Under the pieces are notes generated by a model. That model was given only the letters and a program-made list of their open reading frames with translations. It did not search any database and was not told the DNA's origin. Below are positions 50,373 through 58,731 of a stretch of 60,928 bases of DNA, one piece after another (position 1 is the first letter of the stretch; each line of letters begins with the position of its first letter). Position numbers and translations under genes: made by a program. The stretch is from RGDT01 sp964630925 (lineage in GTDB: Bacteria; Planctomycetota; Planctomycetia; Gemmatales; Gemmataceae), in the NCBI GenBank assembly GCA_964630925.1, contig CAZVZK010000056.1, positions 1 to 60,928 on the forward strand, in the 5' to 3' direction.

Positions 50373-51664
50373 GCAGGCTCGTGTTGGCGGCGGCGGCGCT
50401 GGCGGCGTGGGCGGCCCCCGTGCGGGCCGACGCCATCGACAAGGCGCTGCTGGGCGTCGGCGAGAAGCTCGTGGCGGCCTGCGTCAAGGCGAAGCACAAG
50501 ACGGTCGGCGCGGCCAGGTTCCCGGTCAAGGTGCCGGGGATCATCCGCCCCAACTACATCGAGCCTCTGTCGAGTAACATGGCCGACCGCATCGAGAACC
50601 TGCTGATCATCGCCGACGAGAAGAAGCAGTTGAACGTGATCCGGGGCATGGGCGCGCAGACGGTGGCGCGGGTGGAGAAGGACCGGGGCGAGGCCGGGGC
50701 GATCTTCCCGCGCGAGGTGTTTGCCTACCCGCACGGCCTCGCCTGGGGCAAGGACCGGAAGGAGGCCGAAGCCTATGTCACCGGGAAGGTGACGTTCACG
50801 GAGGGGCTGAAGGAGGCGCTCGTCGAGATCACGCTGGTGGATTCGTCGATGGAGGGGTCGGCGGTGGCGTCGTTCCGCGTGCCGGCGGGACGCGACATCC
50901 TCGCCGACGTGGGGCAGCGTTTCACCCTGCCGGACGTGTCGGGGGCGCCGGCGGACCTGGACGCGAAGGCGCGGGAGCAGGCGGTGAAGGCGCTGAAGGA
51001 CAAGACCGGCAGCGCGACGCCGGCGCCGCTCGTGTCGCTGGAGGCGATCCGCGACAAGACGGCCCTCGGACAGGAGCGCGGCGAGAACGGGTGGACGAAT
51101 CTGCGCACGCCCGAGGTGGAGGGCGAGCTGTCGTTCAAGCTGACCAACAACGGCAAGGGGCGCGTGGCCGTCGTGCTGCGCGTGGCGGGGCGTGCGGCCA
51201 TCGAAAGGCAGACGGAGCAAATGTCGCTGTGCCGGCGCGTGTCCATCGAGCCGGGCAAGAGCGTTACCCTCGCGGGCCACCTGACGCGCGACGTGAAGGG
51301 TAAGCACGTCTTCAAGATGACGGCCATGAAGTCGGACACGCGGTCGTTGTCGACGTTGAAGCCGGACCTGGACGGCCTGGTCGAGCTGGCGGTGTTCGTG
51401 GACGGCAAGGAGGCCGACAACGCCGAGCGTCTGAGCCTGCGCGGCTTCGGGATCGACGGGCTGGACGGGCGTGTGTGGACACGCGACGCGCTGGCGACGG
51501 AGCTGAAGCTGCGGGCGGGCCTGCGTGTGGGGCGCGACGACGAGAAGACGGCCGTCCGCCCGGACCTGCCGCCGGAGAAGGCGTTGCCGCTGGAGGGGGC
51601 CGCGCTTGCGAAGCCCCGCTTCGCCGAGTACCAGCGGTTCCGCCTGGTCTTCTCGCTCAGGTGA
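50369..51664 (+). CDS. Secreted protein between kinase and metacaspase
   Basis: This protein has 431 residues with a signal peptide (SRLVLAAAALAAWAAPVRA). The N-terminal 200 residues (KTVGAARFPVKVP, SSNMADRIENLLII, YVTGKVTF) look like a periplasmic domain of the CsgG/FlgT/TolB-like N-terminal type, and I recall related proteins beside planctomycete caspase genes. The C-terminal half is a beta-rich domain (GELSFKLTNNGKGRVAVVL). The ATGA overlap ties it to the kinase gene. Function is unknown; a sensor or adaptor role is inferred. Confidence 0.68.
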   Translation: MSRLVLAAAALAAWAAPVRADAIDKALLGVGEKLVAACVKAKHKTVGAARFPVKVPGIIRPNYIEPLSSNMADRIENLLIIADEKKQLNVIRGMGAQTVARVEKDRGEAGAIFPREVFAYPHGLAWGKDRKEAEAYVTGKVTFTEGLKEALVEITLVDSSMEGSAVASFRVPAGRDILADVGQRFTLPDVSGAPADLDAKAREQAVKALKDKTGSATPAPLVSLEAIRDKTALGQERGENGWTNLRTPEVEGELSFKLTNNGKGRVAVVLRVAGRAAIERQTEQMSLCRRVSIEPGKSVTLAGHLTRDVKGKHVFKMTAMKSDTRSLSTLKPDLDGLVELAVFVDGKEADNAERLSLRGFGIDGLDGRVWTRDALATELKLRAGLRVGRDDEKTAVRPDLPPEKALPLEGAALAKPRFAEYQRFRLVFSLR

Positions 51665-51699
51665 CGGGCGGCGCCCGCGCCCCGCGCGCGCGAGCGTGC

Positions 51700-51728
51700 T
51701 TGACAGGGCGGGCCGTCCCGGCCATCAT
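51700..51728 (+). promoter_or_regulatory. Possible promoter of the metacaspase gene
   Basis: TTGACA (51700-51705) is perfect and is followed after 17 bases by CATCAT (51723-51728), which matches TATAAT at four of six. The predicted start lies about 50 bases before the ATG at 51788, so the metacaspase may have its own promoter apart from the kinase. Confidence 0.45.
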
Positions 51729-51787
51729 GACCAACATCCCGAGCGGCCATCCCGAGGCCGGCCGCGCCCCTGTCGAGGATACCGCCG

Positions 51788-54700
51788 ATGGCCACCTCGT
51801 TGGTCTGCCCGGAGTGCGAGACGCCACTGAAGCTCAAGACGGAAGTCGCCCCCGGCAAGAAGGTCCTCTGCCCCGGATGCAAGGCGATCTTCCGCGCGCC
51901 CGGCGATGTCGCGAGGCCGGCCCACGCCGAGGCCGTCGCCGCCGCCCCGCGCGTCAAGGCCCCCGTCAAGCTCGATGACCTGGAGGTGATCGAGGAGATC
52001 GAGGAGATCGAGGCGCTGGACGAGGTCGCGCTCGACGAGGTCGAGCTGGACGAGGTGAAACTCGATGAGGTCCAACTCGACGAGGTCAAGCTGGACGAGG
52101 TCAAGCTGGACGAGGTGCAGCTTGAGGAGATCGAGGAGCTGCCCGTCAAGAAGCGCAAGCCGCCGGCGGAGGACGCGGTCATCGAATCGCCCCCGGTGAA
52201 GAAGCGCAAGCCGGCCGAGGACGAGGACGCCGTCACCGACGAGCGCCCGGTCAAGAAGCGTGTCGTGGCCAAGGCCGAGGACGAGAAGCCGGCGAAGAAG
52301 CCCGCGAAGGCGGACGGCGGCAGCATGGTGCCGATGATCGGCGTGGCGCTGGCGCTCCTGATCGTCGGCGGGGTGGTGGCGCTGGTGATGTCGAAGCCGC
52401 GCGGCGGCGATGGCGCGGCCCAGAACAGGCCCGAGGAGAAGCCGCCCGAGGTCCCGCCGGTGGTGACGCCGCCGGTGGTCATCCCGCCGGTGGTGACGCC
52501 GCCGGTGGTGGAGACGGACGTGTTCAAGGCGAAGCCGCCGGCGCCGGCGGCGAACGCCGAGTGGCTGGCGTCGGACGAGGGCGACATCCCGGCGCCGCTG
52601 CCGGACGGGCCTGACCGCCCGCGCCTCGTCCTCGACACCGGCGGGCACACCGCGGGCGTGCACGCGGCGGCCATCAGCCTCGACGGCAAGATGGCGGTCA
52701 CCTGCGGCATGGACAAGACGGCGCGCGTGTGGGACGTGGGGAGCGGGCGGACGGTGTCCACGTTCCGGCTGCCCGCCGGCGACGGGGCGGAGGGGGCGCT
52801 GTACGCGGCGGCCATCGCCCACGATCCGAAGACGAAGAGGCCGATCTGGCTGGCGGTGGCCGGGCTGTCGCCGGGCGGCGGCAAGGAGGGCAACCCCATC
52901 TACCTGATCGACCTGCCGCACGGCAAGACGATGCGCCCCCTCAAGGGGCACGAGGACGCGGTCGGCTGCCTGGCGTTCTCGCGCGACGGCAAGTACCTGG
53001 CGTCGGGCAGCCACGACCGCACGGCGCGCGTCTTCAGCGTGGAGACGGGCAAGGAGGTCGCGGCGTTCGCGGGGCACAAGGAGCGGATCAAGCGGCTGGC
53101 GTGGTCCCCGGACGGCAAGTACATCGCGACGGCGTCCTACGACAAGTTGGCGGCGGTGTGGAGCATGACGGCGAAGAGGCCGGTGCAGCAGTTCACGCTG
53201 CACGGCGACAAGGTGGTGTCCATCGCGTGGTCGCCCAAGGGCGACCGCATCGCCACCTGCGGTGATGACGGGGCGCTGCGCGTATGGTCGCCGACCACGG
53301 GCAAGCAGGTCGCCGGGCACCTCCTCGGGACCAAGGAGGCGAAGTTCGTCGCCACCAACCTGGAGTTCCTGCCGAGCGGCGCCGAGATCCTGTACGGCGG
53401 CGTGGGCGGGCCGACGGGCGGCGGCAAGTCGGGGGTCTTCGTCATCAAGGAGGGCACGCACCGCGTCCAGTTCACCGAGCACACGAATACCGTGATGGAC
53501 GCCCGCCTGAGCGGCGACGGCCTGCTGGCGCTGAGCGCGGGCGGCGACGAGAACGAGGCGTTCGTGTGGCGGACGACGGACGGCTCCATCGTGAAGAAGC
53601 TGGCGGGGCCCGGGCGGGGGATCTGCGGCGTGGGCTGGGCGCTGGACGGCAAGTCGCTGTCGTGGGGGACGATCAACCGCGACATCAACCTCGGGACGGC
53701 GCCGCTGGAGCACACGATGCGTCTGGACTTCGTCGGCGGGCCGCGGCCCGCGCGGGCGGAGGACAAGCACATGCGGGCGCGGCCCTCGGCGGGGCCGTAC
53801 AGCATCACCCACGACGGCACCCGGGCGCAGCTGGCGGCGGAGGTGGGTGGCGGCCCGCGCGGGTTCACGTGGACGCCGCCGCACAAGGGCGAGCGCATCT
53901 ACTGCGCGACGATGATCCCCGGCGGGCGGGCGGTGGTGGGGACGGCCTTCGGGGCGTATCTGCTGGACATCGCCGAGGGGAAGGCGACGAAGAAGTACAC
54001 CGGCCACACCGGCGCCGTGATGTGCGTGGCCCCGACGGTCGAAGGGCGTGAAGGCCGCTTCTTCTTCGCGACAGGCTCCAACGACCAGACGATCTGCATC
54101 TGGACGCCGGACAGGGAGCAGCCGCTCATCACCCTCTTCGTGGCGAAGGACCAGTGGGCGGCGTGGACGCCGGAGGGCCTGTACGCCTGCTCGCAGAACG
54201 GCGAGGGGCTGATGGGCTGGCAGATGGGGCGCGGCTCACGGCGGCTGTGCGAGTTCCTGCCGGCGGGGCAGTTCCGCAAGTCGCTGTATCACCCGGACGT
54301 GATCCGCTACATCGTGCCCGAGGGAGGCGTGCAGCGGGCGCTCTTGCGGACCGGCAAGGGCCGGCTGATGGCGGGCGGCGGCGTGAGCGTGACGCAGGTG
54401 CTGCCGCCGGAGACGCACGTCAGCTCCCCCGCGGAGGGGCACGCCTACCCCGGCGGGGAATTGGTGGTGGAGGCGGAGGCGCGGAGCGTGGGCGGCAACC
54501 CGATCACGCGGATGCGGCTGATCGTGGACGGCAGGCCGTGGGACGGCGACCGCGGGGTGCGTCCCGTGGTGCCGCCGAAGGCGGGGAAGGTGAAGGCGAG
54601 CTGGAAGGTGGATCTGACGCCGGGGCCGCACACCCTGAACGTGCTGGCGGAGACGGAGGTGAGCCGGTCGCTGTCCACGCCGATCCACATCCGCAACACG

Positions 54701-55444
54701 TCGGCCCCCGACACCCTGGCGCCGCGGCTGTTCATCCTGGCGGTGGGCGTGTCGGAGTACGAGGGGGACATGAAGCTGAAGTGGGCGGCGACGGACGCGC
54801 TGGCCGTCACACGATCCTTCAAGGAGCGGCACAACGGGGCCTTCTCGAAGGTGGAGACTCGGGTGCTGACGGACAAGGACGCGACGCGGGCGAAGATCGG
54901 CGACGGCCTGAAGTGGATGGCGGACAGCATGGGGCACCGCGACGTGGGGCTGGTGTTCTTCAGCGGACACGGGACGCGCGACCCGAAGGGGGACTTCTAC
55001 TTCGTGCCGGTGGACGTGAACCCGAAGGACCTGGCCGGCTCCTGCGTGCCGGGCGAGGTGGTGAAGCGCCTGATGGGCAACATGCAGGGCCGCCTCGTCT
55101 TCATGCTGGACGCCTGCCATTCGGGCGCGGCGGCGGAGAAGGGCGGGGCGGACGACATCGCGCGGGAGCTGATGTCGGAGGACTACGGGATCTTCGTGAT
55201 GTCCTCGTCGATGGGCGACGAGTTCTCGATGGAGAGCTCGGATATCAAGGCTGGGTTCTACACGAAGGCGCTCACGGAGGGGATGAATGGCCCGGCGGAC
55301 CTGAACGGGGACGGGGTGATCGACCTGTCGGAGCTGGACGTGTACACGACCCTGGCGGTGTCAAGGTTCAGCGGCGGCATGCAGAACCCGGTGAGCGGCA
55401 GGCCGCCGACCTTCCAGTCCTTCCCGGTCTCCCGGCGACGGTAG
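51788..55444 (+). CDS. WD40-metacaspase with zinc ribbon and EF-hand-like loop
   Basis: This protein has 1218 residues. A zinc ribbon (Cys7, 10, 28, 31) is followed by an LDEV pentapeptide repeat tract (77-115), basic segments, one membrane helix (VPMIGVALALLIVGGVVALVM, near 180-200) and a PPVV repeat. WD40 blades span about 275-850, a beta domain about 870-970, and the C14 caspase domain about 975-1218 with His1061 (SGHG) and Cys1110 (DACHSG). A complete EF-hand-type loop, DLNGDGVIDLSE, lies at 1171-1182, so Ca2+ may control it. The catalytic part is a protease cutting after Arg/Lys or Asp; the target is unknown. Confidence 0.9.
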   Translation: MATSLVCPECETPLKLKTEVAPGKKVLCPGCKAIFRAPGDVARPAHAEAVAAAPRVKAPVKLDDLEVIEEIEEIEALDEVALDEVELDEVKLDEVQLDEVKLDEVKLDEVQLEEIEELPVKKRKPPAEDAVIESPPVKKRKPAEDEDAVTDERPVKKRVVAKAEDEKPAKKPAKADGGSMVPMIGVALALLIVGGVVALVMSKPRGGDGAAQNRPEEKPPEVPPVVTPPVVIPPVVTPPVVETDVFKAKPPAPAANAEWLASDEGDIPAPLPDGPDRPRLVLDTGGHTAGVHAAAISLDGKMAVTCGMDKTARVWDVGSGRTVSTFRLPAGDGAEGALYAAAIAHDPKTKRPIWLAVAGLSPGGGKEGNPIYLIDLPHGKTMRPLKGHEDAVGCLAFSRDGKYLASGSHDRTARVFSVETGKEVAAFAGHKERIKRLAWSPDGKYIATASYDKLAAVWSMTAKRPVQQFTLHGDKVVSIAWSPKGDRIATCGDDGALRVWSPTTGKQVAGHLLGTKEAKFVATNLEFLPSGAEILYGGVGGPTGGGKSGVFVIKEGTHRVQFTEHTNTVMDARLSGDGLLALSAGGDENEAFVWRTTDGSIVKKLAGPGRGICGVGWALDGKSLSWGTINRDINLGTAPLEHTMRLDFVGGPRPARAEDKHMRARPSAGPYSITHDGTRAQLAAEVGGGPRGFTWTPPHKGERIYCATMIPGGRAVVGTAFGAYLLDIAEGKATKKYTGHTGAVMCVAPTVEGREGRFFFATGSNDQTICIWTPDREQPLITLFVAKDQWAAWTPEGLYACSQNGEGLMGWQMGRGSRRLCEFLPAGQFRKSLYHPDVIRYIVPEGGVQRALLRTGKGRLMAGGGVSVTQVLPPETHVSSPAEGHAYPGGELVVEAEARSVGGNPITRMRLIVDGRPWDGDRGVRPVVPPKAGKVKASWKVDLTPGPHTLNVLAETEVSRSLSTPIHIRNTSAPDTLAPRLFILAVGVSEYEGDMKLKWAATDALAVTRSFKERHNGAFSKVETRVLTDKDATRAKIGDGLKWMADSMGHRDVGLVFFSGHGTRDPKGDFYFVPVDVNPKDLAGSCVPGEVVKRLMGNMQGRLVFMLDACHSGAAAEKGGADDIARELMSEDYGIFVMSSSMGDEFSMESSDIKAGFYTKALTEGMNGPADLNGDGVIDLSELDVYTTLAVSRFSGGMQNPVSGRPPTFQSFPVSRRR
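52016..52132. repeat. 15-base coding repeats (LDEV tract)
   Basis: About eight imperfect 15-base units encode LDEVx, an acidic spacer after the zinc ribbon. They are similar in design to the 15-base repeat in the kinase at 14056, though the encoded residues differ. Confidence 0.8.
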
Positions 55445-55452
55445 TCCGAAGC

Positions 55453-55619
55453 AGAAGGCATACCACGAAAGACACGGAAGACACGAAAGGAAGACAAAGC
55501 AGAGAAGGCAACAAGGCGGGCAGAAGAGGACCCCTCTCCTGCCCGCCTTGTTGTTGATACCTGTTTTGCTTCTTTGTCTTCTTTTTCGTGTCTTCCGTGT
55601 CTTTCGTGGTATGCCTTCT
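55453..55619. repeat. Nested palindrome with nonamer arms (CACGRANNN)
   Basis: Arms 55453-55500 and 55568-55619 pair over about 46 bases with few mismatches. They are built of nonamers ACCACGAAA, GACACGGAA, GACACGAAA. Inside is a perfect 13-base stem (ACAAGGCGGGCAG with CTGCCCGCCTTGT). It fills the gap between the metacaspase and the DUF1501 gene, whose ends converge here, so it may terminate both. Confidence 0.9.
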
Positions 55620-55632
55620 CCTTATCCCAACC

Positions 55633-56988
55633 TCACACCAGCTCGCGCATCGGGGCCTTGTCGGTGAGGTGCTGCGGGCGGCCCGTCGGGTCCATCAGGA
55701 ACGCCCGTGTCGCGTCGATGCCCAGGTTGTGGTAGAGCGTGGCGACGATCTCGCCGACGTGGACCGGACGCTGGTTCGCCGTCCCGCCGATGCGGTCCGT
55801 CGAGCCGATGGCCTGGCCCAGCTTCATCCCGCCGCCCGCCAGCAGGGCGCAGCTGACCTGCGGCCAGTGGTCGCGGCCCGCGCCGGGGTTGATCCGCGGC
55901 GTGCGGCCGAACTCGCCCCAGGCGATCACCGTCACGTCGTCGCTCAGGCCGCGGGCGTCCAGGTCGTCCATCAGGGCGGTGAACGCCTGGTCGAGTTTGG
56001 CGCCGTGGTCGCGGACGAGGTCGAAGTTCTTACCGTGGCTGTCCCACCGCCCGTAGGAGAGGGTGACGACGCGGACGCCGGCCTCGACGAGGCGGCGCGC
56101 CATCAGGAATTGCTCGTTCACCGTCGGGGCGCCGTCGAACTGGAACTTGTAGGGCTTGCCGTCGCCGTACCGCTCGCGGACGCGCTGTGGCTCCTTGGTG
56201 AGATCCAGGGCCTCGACCAGCTTGCTGGAGGTGAGGACGCCGAGGGCCTTCTCGGTCATGCCGTCGAGGGCCTGCATGGTGCCGGTGGTGTCCAGGTCCT
56301 TGCGCAGGCCGTCGAACGAGGCGAGGAGGCGGCGGCGGTCGCCGAGGTGCTCGACGCCGACGCCCTTGAGCTTGAGGTTGGACATGCCGTCACCGTCCGG
56401 CTTGAACGGGGCGTGGGCGATGCCCAGGAAGCCCGTCTGGCCGGGGTCCGACCAGGGCACGTGCTGGGTGCGGGCGGCCAGGCCGACGAACGGCGGGACG
56501 GAGGGGTCGGTCGGGCCGGCCAGCTTGGAGACGGAGGCGCCGAGGGAGGGGCGTCCGCCCAGGGGCTTGAGGGAGTCGTGCGGCCAGCCGGTCATCTGCA
56601 TGACGGCGTCGTGGCGGTCGGGGGCGCCGACGACGGAGCGGATGACGGCGGCCTTGTGCATGCGGGCCGCGATCCTGGGGAAGCATTCGCCGATCTGCAC
56701 GCCGGTGACGGAGGTGTTGATCGGCTTGAACTCGCCCTTGATGTCCTTGGGGGCCTCGGTCTTGATCTCCCACATGTCCTGGTGCGGCGGGCCGCCGCCG
56801 AGGAACACCATGATGACGGCCTTGTGCTTCGACGAGCCGGGGCGTGTGGTGGCGCCGTTGGCCTCGTGGCGCATGATGTCGGCGAGGGTGAGGGCGCCGG
56901 CCCCGACGCCGAGGGCGCCGATGCGGAGGAAGCCGCGGCGGGAGACGCCGTCACAGAAGCGGGTGGATGGGCCCTGGATGGTGAGCAT
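55633..56988 (-). CDS. DUF1501 protein with Tat signal
   Basis: This protein has 451 residues. The N-terminus has the Tat motif SRRGFLRIGALGVGAGAL. HKAVIMVFLGGGPPHQDMWE, WDSHGKNF, WGEFGRTPRIN and GRDHWP are the fixed motifs of this planctomycete family of sulfatase-like proteins. It is exported and of unknown activity; relatives often follow a DUF1553/DUF1549 gene, which is absent here. I took the ATG at 56988; a longer ORF to 57057 gives an unlikely lead. TTGACA-N17-TAGCCT upstream may be its promoter. Confidence 0.9.
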   Translation of the reverse strand: MLTIQGPSTRFCDGVSRRGFLRIGALGVGAGALTLADIMRHEANGATTRPGSSKHKAVIMVFLGGGPPHQDMWEIKTEAPKDIKGEFKPINTSVTGVQIGECFPRIAARMHKAAVIRSVVGAPDRHDAVMQMTGWPHDSLKPLGGRPSLGASVSKLAGPTDPSVPPFVGLAARTQHVPWSDPGQTGFLGIAHAPFKPDGDGMSNLKLKGVGVEHLGDRRRLLASFDGLRKDLDTTGTMQALDGMTEKALGVLTSSKLVEALDLTKEPQRVRERYGDGKPYKFQFDGAPTVNEQFLMARRLVEAGVRVVTLSYGRWDSHGKNFDLVRDHGAKLDQAFTALMDDLDARGLSDDVTVIAWGEFGRTPRINPGAGRDHWPQVSCALLAGGGMKLGQAIGSTDRIGGTANQRPVHVGEIVATLYHNLGIDATRAFLMDPTGRPQHLTDKAPMRELV

Positions 56989-57056
56989 GGCCGCCCCCTT
57001 GGTGGGATGACTGGGGTGTGGTGGGAGGCGGCGCGGGCGATGCCGCCATGACTCCA

Positions 57057-57085
57057 AGGCTACGGCGGGCGGGCGGGCGTGTCAA
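57057..57085 (-). promoter_or_regulatory. Promoter of the DUF1501 gene
   Basis: TTGACA (57085-57080) is perfect and is followed after 17 bases by TAGCCT (57062-57057), a poor -10. It faces the promoter at 57104 across the intergenic gap. Confidence 0.45.
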
Positions 57086-57103
57086 GAACGAACCCTACGG
57101 GGC

Positions 57104-57132
57104 TTGACGCGGCCGGTCCGGCGCGTTGGAAT
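57104..57132 (+). promoter_or_regulatory. Promoter of the small secreted gene
   Basis: TTGACG (57104-57109), 17 bases, TGGAAT (57127-57132). The -10 lies 36 bases before the ATG at 57169. The -35 is nearly perfect; the -10 is moderate. Confidence 0.42.
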
Positions 57133-57168
57133 GCCGGCCTGTGCAATCCAACCCCGGAGGTCGATGAC

Positions 57169-57507
57169 ATGCGTCCCGTGGCATGGCTCGTGTTGGTGGT
57201 GTTGTATGTCGGCGGCCCGGTGAGGGCCGAGGAGAAGGACACGCGGGAGTACTGGGTCTACGAGGGCAGGTGGTTCTCCAGGGCCAAGGGTGACGACTGG
57301 ATCGAGATGAACGAGGAGACGTTCACCCGCTCCGGCAAGCCGTGGCGGTTCAAGGAGGTCGGCCGGACGAAGGGTTACGTCGAGCTGCACGACGAGGGCC
57401 GCGATATCAAGGTGCGTCTCTCGGCGGGCAAGGCGGAGGCGTTGTTCAAGGGCGAAGACGTCTGGAAGGAGCTACTCGCCGGCAGGTGGAAGGCCCGCGC
57501 CCGCTGA
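57169..57507 (+). CDS. Small secreted protein of unknown function
   Basis: This protein has 112 residues. A signal peptide (VAWLVLVVLYVGGPVRA) is followed by a short beta-rich domain (EYWVYEGRWFSRAKGDDWIEMNE, KVRLSAGKAEALFKGEDVW). I do not know the family. GGAGG lies 8 bases before the ATG. Its stop touches the stop of the convergent gene at 57508: the two form TGATCA. Confidence 0.72.
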   Translation: MRPVAWLVLVVLYVGGPVRAEEKDTREYWVYEGRWFSRAKGDDWIEMNEETFTRSGKPWRFKEVGRTKGYVELHDEGRDIKVRLSAGKAEALFKGEDVWKELLAGRWKARAR

Positions 57508-58731
57508 TCACTTCTTCTCGTCGAACAGCGACGAGATGACCCGCTTCTTCGCTGGCGGGGACGCGAGGGGCGGCGCCTCCTCGGCGGGCTTCGCCGGCTC
57601 GGCCGCGGCGGTGCGGAACAGCCCGCTCAGCAGCGGCTTGCCCGACGCCGGCGGCTGGGGCGGTGGCGCGGCGTCGGACGGGCCTTGCGGGTAGACCGGC
57701 AGGCCCGACTCGCCGGGGGTGAAGCCGGCGGCGATGGCGGCGTTCTCCAGTTGTTGCGCCTCGGCGACGAGGGTCGGCTGGGCGTGGACCCGCGTCAGCA
57801 GGCGGCGCACCTGCATCCAGTCCGGCAGCGGCGTCGGCGGGGCGGGCACGGCGGCCGGCGCGACGGCGGACTTCGCGGGCGCCTGCGCCGGCGGCGGGGC
57901 CTGCTGCCGCTCCAGCACCGCTTGCAGCATGGCGGCCATGCGGCGCATCTCCGCACGCATCGCCGCCACGTCGTCGCGTGTCTCCTCCGCCGCCTCCAGC
58001 GTCCGCGTCGCCAGCCCGGCCACGTCGCCCAGCAGGGACTCCAGCCGCCCGCCCTGCGTCGTGAGGGCGTCGAACAGGCCGTCGAACCCCGCCTTCTGCG
58101 CCGCCGCCATCCCCTCGGCCCGGTCCGCCGCCAGGCTCGCCGCCAGACGCGGGTCGTTCTCCACCTCGCGGCGGAAGAAGTAGCGGACGGCGGACACCAG
58201 CAGCGGCTCGCCGCCGCGGGGGCGCAGGTCGATGAAGCCGGCCAGGGCGGGGTAGCGTGGGCGCAGGGCCGCCGACAGGCCGGCCAGCTCGTCCTGCTCG
58301 CGCCGCGCCCGCGCCGCCTGGTCGGCGCAGCAGGCGAGGGCCTCGACGCCCGCGCGCACCTGCGCCGGCGACGGCAGCGGGCCGGGGATCATCCCCGCCT
58401 GCCGCGCCGCCCGGATCTCGCCGGCCACCTTCGCGCGCGTCGCCGACGGCAGGTCCGCCGGCGGCAGGGAGTCGAGGAACGCCCGCACCTGGCGGCGCAG
58501 CTCCTTCTCGTCGGCCTGCACCAGCAGGCCGGTGAAGGCGTCCCACCACGACTCGCCGCCGGACGCCACCTCCAGCGAGGTCCAGGCCCGGTCGCTGGCG
58601 CGGTGCAGGGCCTGGTCCATGCGGCTGGCGTGCCCGCCGAACTGCCCGTCGATGAACGACAGGAGCGATTGGGCGCGGTCGCCCAGCACCTGGTTGACCG
58701 CCAGCACCGTGAGACGCGCCACGAGGCTCAT
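57508..58731 (-). CDS. Third gene of the vWA operon: coiled-coil protein
   Basis: This protein has 407 residues. The start (MSLVARLTVLAVNQVLGDRAQSLLSFIDGQF) and body are largely helical, with a coiled coil near 235-270 (TQGGRLESLLGDVAGLATRTLEAAEE). A proline-rich linker and an alanine-rich tail with short basic end (KKRVISSLFDEKK) follow. No enzyme motif is seen. Its ATG overlaps the stop of the vWA gene (ATGA). It could be an effector or scaffold of the vWA pair, but the family is unknown to me. Confidence 0.7.
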   Translation of the reverse strand: MSLVARLTVLAVNQVLGDRAQSLLSFIDGQFGGHASRMDQALHRASDRAWTSLEVASGGESWWDAFTGLLVQADEKELRRQVRAFLDSLPPADLPSATRAKVAGEIRAARQAGMIPGPLPSPAQVRAGVEALACCADQAARARREQDELAGLSAALRPRYPALAGFIDLRPRGGEPLLVSAVRYFFRREVENDPRLAASLAADRAEGMAAAQKAGFDGLFDALTTQGGRLESLLGDVAGLATRTLEAAEETRDDVAAMRAEMRRMAAMLQAVLERQQAPPPAQAPAKSAVAPAAVPAPPTPLPDWMQVRRLLTRVHAQPTLVAEAQQLENAAIAAGFTPGESGLPVYPQGPSDAAPPPQPPASGKPLLSGLFRTAAAEPAKPAEEAPPLASPPAKKRVISSLFDEKK

